Positions 27,088-35,381 of a stretch of DNA of 64,000 bases are shown here, one piece after another. Where the stretch lies: assembly GCA_963766995.1 (NCBI GenBank), contig CAVYCE010000003.1, forward strand, positions 496,001 to 560,000. The letters run 5' to 3'. Numbering within the stretch: position 1 is the first letter of the stretch; each line of letters starts with the position of its first letter. Origin of the DNA: Bog-473 sp963766995. GTDB lineage: Bacteria; Actinomycetota; Acidimicrobiia; Acidimicrobiales; RAAP-2. The translations under genes were made by a program, and so were the position numbers. A model generated the notes under the pieces. It was not told the origin of the DNA. It searched no databases and was given only the letters and a program-made list of their open reading frames with translations.

Positions 27088-29043
27088 GTGGCTCCGAGTG
27101 AGAGAAACTACGGCGCGATGTTTCGGAGGCGGACGGTGCAGGAGCGAGAAAATAGGATCAACGCGGCCACGCCGATCCGATTGCTTTCAGGCTCCGTCTT
27201 CCTGCTCTATCTCATCGTCTCAATGGCCATGTGGTGGCATGTATGGCTAACGGGTCACCCCACCACCGCCATTACCTGCCCATGTGGTGATGCGGCGAAT
27301 GAAGTGTGGTGGCTCGAGTGGGCCCCTTGGGCCGTCACTCATGGCCACAACCCTCTCTTCTCTCACGCGCTCTATGCCGGACAAGGCGGGGTCAATGCGC
27401 TGACCAACACATCGACCTTGTTGCCAGCCTTCCTGCTGGCTCCGGTCACGTTGGCCTTCGGTCCGATTGCTTCGTTCAATGTGCTGGCCACCGTGGCGCC
27501 TGCGTTTTCCGGCTGGTGCATGTACCTGTTGGTCCGCCGCTTCACCACGTTTATACCGGGCCAGATACTGGCCGGGGCCCTTTGGGCCTTCTCCCCCCTG
27601 ATCGTGTTCAGCCTTCCGCTCGGTCACGCGCAGACCATCATCGGCTTTTATCCCCCACTGATGGCACTTTTGCTCTACGACCTGATCGTCACGCATCGTC
27701 AATCACCGGTGGTGATCGGTCTGGGCATGGCCACGGGCACCGTTGCCGCATTTTTTACGGGGAGCGAACTCCTCGTCATGACCGTCATGGTGGGCATCGT
27801 TGGGGTCGCCGTCGTTGCTGCCCTGTCTTTCCGCCTGCTCTGGTTACAGCGGCAACGCATTGCCGTGGCCGGGATCGTCACTGCAGTCGTCGGGGCCATC
27901 TTGCTGGCCTACCCTGCCTCCTTCGGCGCCTTTGGCCCACGACACATCACCGGGTGGCCCTGGCCGGGCAATCCTCGGCAGGCATCAAAGACGGGGGCCA
28001 TCATCCATCCTGGTCGCCTCACTCACCAGGGTTCCTACGTCCTGCAGATCATCGGCTACTTCGGACACCGAGGCCCGCAGTCGGGATTCCTGGGCAGCGC
28101 ATTGCTCATTTTTCTGGCTGTCTCTGGCCTCGTCTGGTGGCGCCGCCGCATGGCATGGGCCTTTTTCGCCACCGGAGTGGCTGCCTGGGCGCTGTCGCTC
28201 GGCGTGCCGCCAGCCGGTGATCACCGTCTGAGTGTGTGGGCGCTGTTCCAACACGTGCCGCTGATCGAAGAGATTCAGCCGGACCGCTTCAGCGATTTGG
28301 TGGCGTTCGCCGCCGCCGGATTACTGGCAGTGGCCTGCCACGAGTGGTGGAAATTCCTCCAGGGACGCAAGCCCATTGAGCTGGGTCGCCTGGCATCGGG
28401 TGCGGTCGTGACCGTCATCGGAGCACTCGTGCTGCTCCCCGTCGCACTTGAATATTCGTTCCCGTTTGTCGAACATGCGATACCGACGCCCAAGATCGTT
28501 CAAAGCGGGACACTGGCTGCCACGTCGAGTCTGACGAGATCACGGGTGCTGATGCTGCCCTACCCCGAGGTCAATAGTTCTGCCGCCATGGTGTGGCAAG
28601 CGTCAAGCGGCATGGCGTTCGACCTTCTGGGTGGCTACGTCACCGTTCCCGGTGCGCATGGGACCCACGACTCGTTGACCTCGAGCCCGGGTCTGGCCAC
28701 CCACGTCCTCCAACAACTCACGTTCAACTACAACCAACAACCATCGGGTCTGACGCCACAAGTGCTGGCCGTCAGGAGCGCCATCGATCGGTGGAACCCG
28801 ACCACCGTGGTCGTCACCCCTCAGGATCCCGACGAACCGTACGCCGTGGCGTATCTCACTGCCGTGCTCGGGCGCCCACCCCAAAGGGAAAGCGGCTCAT
28901 GGGTCTGGAACGGAGTCCACTCGTCACATGCTCGAATCGCCGCACGGGGCGTGATCGACATCTGCACGTTGACCCAGCTCAAGCACCTGAACCGGGCCGC
29001 TTCCTGTGTCATGCAGCACTCAACCGCCTCTCCCCACGCCTGA
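27088..29043 (+). CDS. Large polytopic membrane protein, GT-C-like
   Basis: 651 residues with about 11 hydrophobic helices and a soluble C-terminal domain of roughly 170 residues. An acidic loop after helix 1 (CGDAANEVWWLEW) precedes helix 2, and the long extracellular segments resemble membrane glycosyltransferases that use lipid-linked sugars. I cannot place it in a named family with certainty. GAAGGTGG lies 7 nt before the GTG. It is divergent from the phosphoesterase. Two cysteines near the C-terminus (DICTL, SCVM) may pair. Confidence 0.55.
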   Translation: MAPSERNYGAMFRRRTVQERENRINAATPIRLLSGSVFLLYLIVSMAMWWHVWLTGHPTTAITCPCGDAANEVWWLEWAPWAVTHGHNPLFSHALYAGQGGVNALTNTSTLLPAFLLAPVTLAFGPIASFNVLATVAPAFSGWCMYLLVRRFTTFIPGQILAGALWAFSPLIVFSLPLGHAQTIIGFYPPLMALLLYDLIVTHRQSPVVIGLGMATGTVAAFFTGSELLVMTVMVGIVGVAVVAALSFRLLWLQRQRIAVAGIVTAVVGAILLAYPASFGAFGPRHITGWPWPGNPRQASKTGAIIHPGRLTHQGSYVLQIIGYFGHRGPQSGFLGSALLIFLAVSGLVWWRRRMAWAFFATGVAAWALSLGVPPAGDHRLSVWALFQHVPLIEEIQPDRFSDLVAFAAAGLLAVACHEWWKFLQGRKPIELGRLASGAVVTVIGALVLLPVALEYSFPFVEHAIPTPKIVQSGTLAATSSLTRSRVLMLPYPEVNSSAAMVWQASSGMAFDLLGGYVTVPGAHGTHDSLTSSPGLATHVLQQLTFNYNQQPSGLTPQVLAVRSAIDRWNPTTVVVTPQDPDEPYAVAYLTAVLGRPPQRESGSWVWNGVHSSHARIAARGVIDICTLTQLKHLNRAASCVMQHSTASPHA

Positions 29044-29098
29044 CCGCTCCCGCCCACACTTGGCCCGCCACTTGCGAGGGCAAGGCCACTTGCATATC

Positions 29099-29128
29099 TT
29101 AGGGCGACCTAATATTAGGACGACCGAA
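29099..29128. promoter_or_regulatory. Tandem TTAGG-NCGA-CCTAA boxes upstream of multicopper oxidase
   Basis: TTAGGGCGACCTAA (29099-29112) is a perfect inverted repeat. TTAGGACGACCGAA (29115-29128) is the same site with one mismatch, offset by 16 bp. They overlap or follow a plausible promoter (TTGCGA 29072, 17 nt, TATCTT 29095). The arms recall the outer TTAGG...CCTAA of DtxR/IdeR boxes but with a 4-nt instead of 9-nt spacer. A metal-responsive repressor is a reasonable guess. Confidence 0.5.
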
Positions 29129-29138
29129 AAGAGTGACG

Positions 29139-30764
29139 ATGGGCGGACAGCTAGTGGGTGCCTTGGGGAACCTGGGCTCTAAACGAACGCATCACACCTC
29201 AACTCGTACCCGTGGAATTCAGATAGGGCTCGCTTGTGCAGCCGTGGCCTTGGCCATCTTTCCGACCGGTGCTCTTCCCGCCGGGGCCGACGCCGCTCCT
29301 CCCTCGACCGCGCATCAAGAGGCCGGAATGATTTCCGGTCAGCCTCTGGTTGATCCGACCAATCTCAATACGGCGACACCCGTCATCCTGAACCTTCGAC
29401 TAGTAGCCGAACCAAAGCGGTTCGAAATTGGAGGGAAGAAAGTCTGGGGTGAGTCCTACGACGGCGACTACGCGGGGCCGACTCTGCACTTCGTACCGAA
29501 CGAGTTCGTCAATCTGACCCTGGTGAACAAGTTGGCCACGGCGACCAATCTGCATTTCCATGGCCTGCACGTTTCACCATCGGGCGATTCGGACAACCCG
29601 TACATATCGGTGCCTCCCGGCCACACGTTCCGCTACCACCTTTTCATCCCAGCGGATCAGCCTCTGGGCACCTTCTGGTATCACGACCATGACATGTGCA
29701 TGGGCAACGAGACCATGGCGATGCCCGGATCGTCCTCCACCATGCGAATGGCAAAGGACTGCCAGGACATTGAGTCACAGATCTACAACGGGCTCTCGGG
29801 GTCAATCGTTGTGGGTGACGATCGAACCTTGTTGCCTGGGGATCTACAGAACGTGACAGCCCACACGCTGGCGTTCAAGGACATGCAGATCACCAAGTCC
29901 AATCGCATTGTGGCGAACACGGCCAACTACTCGGTCTTGTCCCAGAATCCAACCGTGCGACTGGTCGACGGCGAGCTTCGCCCGGTCCTGACCATGCGAC
30001 CTGGTCAGACCGAGTTGTGGCGCTTCGCCAACGAGGGCGCCGACATTTTCTACAACCTTCAGCTCGAGGGTTACCGCTTCACTGTGGTGGGACAGGACGG
30101 GTACCCGGTCGCTCAAGTCACGACCGCCGACACATTGTTCCTTCCTCCGGCCAAACGTTGGGACGTATTGGTGACCGCCGGCATGCACCCGGGCACCGCC
30201 TGGCTCCGTACGCTGCCGATCGATAACGGTCCAGCGGGAGACAAATACCCCGAGACCAAGTTGATGGAACTCAGAGTGGCCGGCACGCCGATGCCGCCTG
30301 CCGCCATGCCCACCGGCGCACTCCCGACGGCACTCCCTTCCCTGGCCGCGGTGCCGATAGCGCAGAATCGGACACTGCGACTCAGTGAGAATGGCGCCGG
30401 AACCACCATGTACATCAACGGGAAACAGTTCAACCCGAATTCCTCGATCTTCTCCACGCCGGCCATCCTTGGCACCACGGAACAGTGGACCATTTACAAC
30501 GAGAGCGGGGAGATCCATCCGTTCCATGTCCACACTGATCACTTTCAGGTCATGTCCATTAACGGCGTTCCACGGCCCTACACCGGCGAACAGGACATCA
30601 TTCCGATCCCCTACAAGCAGCACGGCATCGCCGGCAAGGTGGTCATCCGCATTCACTTCACCGACTTCACGGGCAAGGTCATGTTCCATTGCCATATTGC
30701 GGCACACGAGGACGCCGGCATGATGAGTTTCATCAATGTGGTGAAACCAGGGGCGACCTCCTAA
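29139..30764 (+). CDS. Exported multicopper oxidase
   Basis: 541-residue cupredoxin-domain oxidase coupling substrate one-electron oxidation to O2 reduction outside the membrane. A signal sequence (IGLACAAVALAIFPTGA) precedes the four copper-binding segments: LHFHGLHV, WYHDHDM, HPFHVHTDHF and HCHIAAHEDAGMM. The set is complete for T1/T2/T3 coppers, with a methionine as axial-type residue. An insert rich in Met and Cys (MCMGNETMAMPGSSSTM) after HDHD may bind Cu(I), which would fit a cuprous oxidase. ATG 29139 follows AAAGAG. Tandem inverted repeats upstream suggest metal control. Confidence 0.88.
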   Translation: MGGQLVGALGNLGSKRTHHTSTRTRGIQIGLACAAVALAIFPTGALPAGADAAPPSTAHQEAGMISGQPLVDPTNLNTATPVILNLRLVAEPKRFEIGGKKVWGESYDGDYAGPTLHFVPNEFVNLTLVNKLATATNLHFHGLHVSPSGDSDNPYISVPPGHTFRYHLFIPADQPLGTFWYHDHDMCMGNETMAMPGSSSTMRMAKDCQDIESQIYNGLSGSIVVGDDRTLLPGDLQNVTAHTLAFKDMQITKSNRIVANTANYSVLSQNPTVRLVDGELRPVLTMRPGQTELWRFANEGADIFYNLQLEGYRFTVVGQDGYPVAQVTTADTLFLPPAKRWDVLVTAGMHPGTAWLRTLPIDNGPAGDKYPETKLMELRVAGTPMPPAAMPTGALPTALPSLAAVPIAQNRTLRLSENGAGTTMYINGKQFNPNSSIFSTPAILGTTEQWTIYNESGEIHPFHVHTDHFQVMSINGVPRPYTGEQDIIPIPYKQHGIAGKVVIRIHFTDFTGKVMFHCHIAAHEDAGMMSFINVVKPGATS

Positions 30765-30801
30765 ATCACATCAGCCATTCGGAACAGAACGGAGCGAGTG
30801 G

Positions 30802-31782
30802 TCAGGTGCCGTCCCCCGCGTTGCGGTCCGCAACGGCATTGGCGTGTTGTTGGAGAGCCCGGCGAAGCTCCGCTGGTGCCAGCACCTCACACGGCGGGTG
30901 GAGTCCGGCCAGATAGCCCACCATTCGTTCGAGATTGGTTGATCCCAACTCCACCACGGTCGAGCCGCCTTCGTCCTCAACCACGGCAAACGTACGGGGC
31001 ACGATCTTCGTGGCTTCGTCCATGGGTAGTGGAATCCGTATTGTGGCTCGATAGGGATACTCCCCCACCGCCAGACCATCCGAGAGCATGCCAACGGGGT
31101 CGGGGTGCGTGTGCGGGTCGAAGCGCGTGCCGACACGTTCGGGAGCATTGAGTCGATCAAGTCGGAACGTGCGCCAATCACCGCGATCCACGTCCCAAGC
31201 CACCAGATACCAACGCAATCCGCCGCGCACCAGCCGAAGCGGTTCGACCAGTCGACGCGTGTCGGCACCACTTCTACCGGTGTAGTCAAACCGGACGCGC
31301 TCCAAATCGGAGCAGGCGTGGGCCAGCAGCATGAGGTGGCTCGCATCAACCACCTCCTGGCGGCCTTCCCACAGCATCGACGCCGTGCTTTCGTGCAAGG
31401 CCCGGACTTGCCCGGCCACGTGGACGGGGAGGAGTTGGTCGAGTTTGGCCAAGGCCGAAACCGCCGAGTCCTCCATGCCCACAATGCTCCCGTCAATGGC
31501 GCTGCGAAGGCCGATGGCGATGGCGGCGGCCTCGTCGTCGTTAAACAGCAGCGGAGGGAGTCGCCCACCGCGTCCAAGTTGGTATCCGCCATAACGGCCG
31601 GGTGTCGCTTCCACCGGATAGCCCAACTGGCGCAGCCGCTCCGCATCGCGCCGGACGGTTCGTTCCGTCACCTCGAGACGTTCCGCCAACTCCGCTCCAC
31701 CCCAGGATCGACGCGACTGCAGCAGCGACAGGAGCTGGAGCATCCGACCTGGTGTGTCGCCCACGAATACAGAGTTTGCCAC
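30802..31782 (-). CDS. WYL-domain (YafY-type) transcriptional regulator
   Basis: 326 residues: an N-terminal helix-turn-helix of DeoR/HTH_11 type (ELAERLEVTERTVRRDAERL) followed by a WYL domain (RLVEPLRLVRGGLRWYLVAWDVDRGDWRTFRLDRL). The domain shows the WYL-like RWYLVAW and R-x-F-R-L-D-R signatures. The frame is open to 31947, but GTG 31782 gives the usual short N-terminus. It is divergent from an MFS exporter, with 43 nt between starts holding two palindromes. It likely represses the exporter and itself. Confidence 0.88.
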   Translation of the reverse strand: MANSVFVGDTPGRMLQLLSLLQSRRSWGGAELAERLEVTERTVRRDAERLRQLGYPVEATPGRYGGYQLGRGGRLPPLLFNDDEAAAIAIGLRSAIDGSIVGMEDSAVSALAKLDQLLPVHVAGQVRALHESTASMLWEGRQEVVDASHLMLLAHACSDLERVRFDYTGRSGADTRRLVEPLRLVRGGLRWYLVAWDVDRGDWRTFRLDRLNAPERVGTRFDPHTHPDPVGMLSDGLAVGEYPYRATIRIPLPMDEATKIVPRTFAVVEDEGGSTVVELGSTNLERMVGYLAGLHPPCEVLAPAELRRALQQHANAVADRNAGDGT

Positions 31783-31787
31783 TATTA

Positions 31788-31802
31788 GGACAGAATCTGT
31801 CC
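31788..31802. promoter_or_regulatory. Inverted repeat GGACAG-AAT-CTGTCC
   Basis: Perfect 6-bp arms with a 3-nt centre, directly upstream of the WYL regulator start and between the two divergent genes. It is a good operator candidate for the WYL protein acting on its own gene. Confidence 0.6.
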
Positions 31803-31806
31803 GTAT

Positions 31807-31822
31807 TTCAAGATATCTTGAA
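31807..31822. promoter_or_regulatory. 16-bp perfect palindrome TTCAAGATATCTTGAA
   Basis: It ends 3 nt before the exporter ATG and contains a TATCTT -10-like hexamer. Occupancy would block exporter transcription and, in a leaderless message, initiation itself. It differs from the neighbouring GGACAG repeat, so a second regulator is possible. Confidence 0.6.
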
Positions 31823-31825
31823 GCC

Positions 31826-33310
31826 ATGACTAACGAAGGCCTCGACACCGCCAACGCTGCCCCAGCAGCCGATGCCCCTGATGGCGTGCGCTGGAAGGCG
31901 CTCAGCGTGATTGCGATCGTCCAGTTCATGCTGGTACTCGACATCACCGTCGTGAATGTGGCGCTGCCTCACATTCAGGCCGATCTCGGATTCAGCCGAG
32001 CCGGCCTGGCCTGGGTGGTCGATGGCTACGTGCTGACCGCCGGAGGTTTAATTCTGCTCGGAGGGCGGCTGGGTGACCTCCTGGGTCGGAAGCGAATGTT
32101 CCTCATCGGCGTCTCCATCTTTGCCATCGCATCGGCGCTGAGTGGCGCTGCCGTCGACCCCGCCATGCTCGTGGCCAGCCGATTTGCCCAGGGCGTCGGA
32201 GAAGCATTTGCGGGGCCGGCCTCGTTCGGACTCATCGCACTGCTCTTCACCGAACCTAAAGAGCGGGCGAAGGCCATCGGCATCTTCGGTGGTGTGGCCG
32301 GCTTGGGCGGCACCTTGGGTCCCGTGATCTCGGGTCTACTGATCGCCGCTGGCTCATGGCGCTGGATCTTCTTCGTGAACGTCCCCGTGGCCTTGTTCGC
32401 GTTGATAGCGGTCTCCCGGTTGGTGGCGGAAAGCCGAGCCGAGCGCGACCCACTCACCGCTGGAAATCGTCCGGATGTGGCTGGCGCAGTGCTGGCCACT
32501 GCCGGTCTCTGTGGGCTCGTATACGGCTTCATTTCTGCCGGAAACCACGCCTGGGGTTCGACTGCTGTCGTGGTGTCACTGTCTGCCGGTGTCGTGCTGC
32601 TCGCCTTGTTCGTTCTACGGGAGCGATCGGCCAAGGCCCCACTCGTACCGGTCGGCTTCCTCAATAATCGCACCAGAGTGACGGCCAACTTCACTTGCCT
32701 GTTCTTTGCCAGTGTGTTCTTCACCATGTTCTTCCTGTTGACGCTCTATCTCCAAGAGGTGGAGCACTACTCGGCCATCCGAACGGGACTGTCGTATCTC
32801 CCGTTTGGCGTAGTCATCGGGATGGGAATCGGGTTCTCCAGCTCAGTGGTGCACAAAATCGGTGTCAAGGTTCTACTCATTGCCGGCTTCGCCTTCATGG
32901 CCGTCGGGATTCTCCTCATGTCGCGCATCACCGTGGGTGGGTCGTATGTGACCGAAGTGCTCCCCGCTCTCATGGTCATGGCATTCGGTTCGGGAATCTG
33001 CTTTGCCTCATTCGGAAATGCCTCCATGCACGAAGTGTCGGGGCAGGACGCCAGCTTGGCCTCGGGTATGCAGTCGGTAGCCCAGCAGATTGGGGGAGCG
33101 CTCGGTCTGGCCGTGCTGTCCACGATCGCCTTGCGACGCGCTCAGTCGGAGGTGGTGCATGGCGTGGCCTCAACGGTGGCATCCACCGACGGTGCGGCAC
33201 TGGCCTTTCGGATCGGGGCCGTTATTGCGCTGATTGGAGGGGTGATCGTGGCCGTCGTTCGCTTCGGGGGTCCCGCCGAATCGCAGTCGCCCCACCTCGA
33301 GCCGGCGTAG
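31826..33310 (+). CDS. MFS drug exporter, DHA2 type
   Basis: 494-residue transporter with LDITVVNVALPHIQADLGFS in helix 1, GRLGDLLGRKRMFLIG as motif A and GVGEAFAGPASFGLIALLF as the motif C region. About 14 helices are visible. ATG 31826 is chosen over in-frame upstream codons that overlap the WYL gene. There is no Shine-Dalgarno site. It is divergent from the WYL regulator, with two operators in 43 nt. Third DHA2-type pump in the window. Confidence 0.9.
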   Translation: MTNEGLDTANAAPAADAPDGVRWKALSVIAIVQFMLVLDITVVNVALPHIQADLGFSRAGLAWVVDGYVLTAGGLILLGGRLGDLLGRKRMFLIGVSIFAIASALSGAAVDPAMLVASRFAQGVGEAFAGPASFGLIALLFTEPKERAKAIGIFGGVAGLGGTLGPVISGLLIAAGSWRWIFFVNVPVALFALIAVSRLVAESRAERDPLTAGNRPDVAGAVLATAGLCGLVYGFISAGNHAWGSTAVVVSLSAGVVLLALFVLRERSAKAPLVPVGFLNNRTRVTANFTCLFFASVFFTMFFLLTLYLQEVEHYSAIRTGLSYLPFGVVIGMGIGFSSSVVHKIGVKVLLIAGFAFMAVGILLMSRITVGGSYVTEVLPALMVMAFGSGICFASFGNASMHEVSGQDASLASGMQSVAQQIGGALGLAVLSTIALRRAQSEVVHGVASTVASTDGAALAFRIGAVIALIGGVIVAVVRFGGPAESQSPHLEPA

Positions 33311-33327
33311 CGCCAAAGAGCATCTCG

Positions 33328-33355
33328 GGAGTTACCCCGGGCAGGGGGGAGCTCC
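33328..33355 (+). terminator. Hairpin after MFS exporter
   Basis: GGAGTT (33328) pairs with AGCTCC (33350) around an inner CCCC/GGGG pairing, 18 nt after the exporter stop. There is no T-run, as is common in high-GC actinobacteria. The remaining 260 nt to the next gene show no supported feature. Confidence 0.35.
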
Positions 33356-33615
33356 TGTGAAACGGCCAGGATCACTTTGCGCATCCGCCGGACCTCAATC
33401 TGCGCCAATGGCCGTCACCGCCAATGGGAAATCAGGGGAATCCGACTTCCGTAGGATTAGTTTCATCGGAATCGGGAATGCAATCTCAGTGCTCAAGGTC
33501 ACTTCGATCGTCGGTCCCGGCTTGAGGCCTCCTGATCCTTGGTTCCAGCCTCCATGTCTGCGCTGCGTTGGGCCACGGAATCAACCCGATCCGACTGAGT
33601 AATCGGACGACTCAG

Positions 33616-34488
33616 ATGCAGACGACCTCGCGCACAATTGAACTGAAGGCAGGACTGGCCAGCTGCTTGGTGGCGCGCCGCTTCGTGGTGGAGACCTTGC
33701 GAGATGCCACTGACGATCTTCGGTCAGAGGCGGAACTGCTCACTTCTGAGGTTGTCTCGAACGCCCTTTTGCACACCACAGGCTCCGTCGTGGTCGAAGT
33801 CCAGGCTAACGAGGGGGCGTACCGCATCTCCGTCAGTGATGACAGTCCCAACCCACCCTCCCAAAAGGGATATCAATCCGACGACGCCACAGGCCGTGGG
33901 ATCGAACTGGTGAATGTCCTGGCCGCCGCCTGGGGTTGGTATCCCTGCGACGTCGGAAAGGTGGTGTGGTTTGACCTACCGAAACCGTTCACGGCCTCCG
34001 TGCAGCCAAGCCCGCCTCCCAGATTTCACGACGACCCCTATCCCGCCGGCTCGCCGATCTCCCTCTTGAATGCACCGGTGCAGGCCATGATCAGGACTGC
34101 AGCACACTATGACGCGCTGTACCGGGAGTTCCGCCTGATCTTGGAACTTGACCCATCCCGTCGCCAAGCCACCCCGGGCCGACTATTGGCCTTGATCGAC
34201 AACCTGGGAACGTCGTATTTGGGCTCTGGGAATTCCGCCGAGGAAGCCTGGTTCAGTGCACTCCGCGATAATCGGCAGAGCGTCGACCTTCACTTTCGGT
34301 TTCCAGCCGAAGCCGCTCCCTTGGTCCTGCGATACAACCATTTGCTGGACGAGGCCGATGACTATTGCCAGCGGGCCGAGCTCTTGACCGTCGCTCCAAC
34401 GGATGAAGCGCTCCTGGTCCGACGTTGGACCTTCACGCAACTCGCGGGCCAGTGTGCGGGCGACTCACCCACACCATGGGTTGGGTGA
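33616..34488 (+). CDS. RsbW/SpoIIAB-type ATP-binding regulatory protein
   Basis: 290 residues. The N-terminal half is a GHKL ATPase fold of the anti-sigma/HATPase_c_2 type: SEVVSNALLHT (N box), VSDDSPN (G1-like, DxxP variant) and GRGIELVNVLAAAWG (G2). The C-terminal half (about 130 residues) is helical and of unknown function, unlike plain anti-sigma factors. ATG 33616 is chosen because the ATPase domain begins soon after; ribosome site is weak. No anti-anti-sigma or sigma gene is adjacent, so the partner is elsewhere. Confidence 0.8.
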   Translation: MQTTSRTIELKAGLASCLVARRFVVETLRDATDDLRSEAELLTSEVVSNALLHTTGSVVVEVQANEGAYRISVSDDSPNPPSQKGYQSDDATGRGIELVNVLAAAWGWYPCDVGKVVWFDLPKPFTASVQPSPPPRFHDDPYPAGSPISLLNAPVQAMIRTAAHYDALYREFRLILELDPSRRQATPGRLLALIDNLGTSYLGSGNSAEEAWFSALRDNRQSVDLHFRFPAEAAPLVLRYNHLLDEADDYCQRAELLTVAPTDEALLVRRWTFTQLAGQCAGDSPTPWVG

Positions 34489-34591
34489 TGTCTGAGGTCA
34501 ACTTCGGCCGGACTTTCATCTAGAGCTGGGCCAGGCCGCAGCGAACGCCAATAGATTGCGCTCGCGAGGGACCTGCGATCCTTCGGTCGAG

Positions 34592-34663
34592 AGCGGAAGA
34601 CGGGATTCGAACCCGCGACCCTCACCTTGGCAAGGTGATGCTCTACCACTGAGCCACTTCCGC
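34592..34663 (-). tRNA. tRNA-Gly (GCC)
   Basis: Complete cloverleaf on the minus strand: acceptor GCGGAAG/CTTCCGC, D arm GGCTCAGTGGTAGAGC, anticodon arm CACCTTGCCAAGGTG with GCC, and T arm with GGTTCGAATCC. Discriminator is T; CCA is not encoded. Confidence 0.97.
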
Positions 34664-34673
34664 GTGGGGAGTC

Positions 34674-34702
34674 ACTCTATCGCGGCGCTGAACGGGGATG
34701 AA
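34674..34702 (-). promoter_or_regulatory. Probable tRNA-Gly promoter
   Basis: On the minus strand, TTCATC (34697-34702) and TAGAGT (34674-34679) are 17 nt apart, with the hexamer ending 10 nt before the tRNA. Position and spacing fit a vegetative promoter. Confidence 0.45.
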
Positions 34703-34748
34703 CCTCGGGAAGGGACCCTGATCTACCTGCGAATTCTTAGGCGATCGC

Positions 34749-35381
34749 TCAGCGGAGTGAGGCCCTCGCCGCCACGAACCAATGACCGTCCATCAGCACC
34801 TCACCGCCGATCTCTTGAGCCAGTTGGTTTCCAGTGAGGTAGCGCTTGTAGACCCGATGGTGGGAACCGTCGTTGAGGAGTCGATCAGTCCAACTTTCGG
34901 CGGCCACGCCATCACGGAATGCTGAGTCGATAACGACGAGTTCACGAGCCACTCTGCGAGCTTCGGAGAGGAACGTGGCTCGTTCCTCGGGCGGAAGGTG
35001 GCCGTAGAAGTGACCAGTCATCACTCGATCAAAGGAGCCGTCGGCCACAAGAAGATGAAGTGCGTCACCCGTTACGGCCAAACCATTGGGCAGTCGGGAC
35101 TGCGCGATCGACACCATGGATGCACTCTGGTCGAGGCCAACAACAAATCCGGAGAGGTGCCGGGTGAGAAAGCCGGTACCGCATGCAACATCGAGCGTGC
35201 GCCCTACTGGGAGAGCGCGAATGATATCGACCACCTGAGACATTTCGTCTTCCCAGCCGGGTCGATCACGGACCACGAACTGTCCGCCGCCGGTGTACCA
35301 CTCGTCGAACTCGTCGGCTCGCTGGTCGTAGTAGCGGGCGGTGGCGGGGTCCGTGGCGAAGGCCGGGGCGGGGTCGGTCAC
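34749..35381 (-). CDS. Class I SAM-dependent methyltransferase
   Basis: 210-residue cytoplasmic methyltransferase. Motif I is TLDVACGTGFLTRHL, the acidic residue of motif II is in VVGLDQSASM, and GDALHL and GSFDRVMTGHFYGHL follow. Its start overlaps the stop of the WS/DGAT gene (35378-35381), so the two are co-translated. The substrate is unknown; lipid is a guess from context. Confidence 0.85.
   Translation of the reverse strand: MTDPAPAFATDPATARYYDQRADEFDEWYTGGGQFVVRDRPGWEDEMSQVVDIIRALPVGRTLDVACGTGFLTRHLSGFVVGLDQSASMVSIAQSRLPNGLAVTGDALHLLVADGSFDRVMTGHFYGHLPPEERATFLSEARRVARELVVIDSAFRDGVAAESWTDRLLNDGSHHRVYKRYLTGNQLAQEIGGEVLMDGHWFVAARASLR

Noticed and set aside
29099..29128. Classical DtxR/IdeR box
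   Set aside because: The 19-bp consensus needs a 9-nt centre between TTAGG and CCTAA; here it is 4 nt, so only a resemblance is claimed.
33357..33602. 81-codon open frame before the RsbW-like gene
   Set aside because: Composition looks non-coding, no ribosome site, no recognisable feature.
34556..34837. 93-codon open frame over tRNA-Gly
   Set aside because: It reads through the tRNA antisense and into a methyltransferase end; chance frame.
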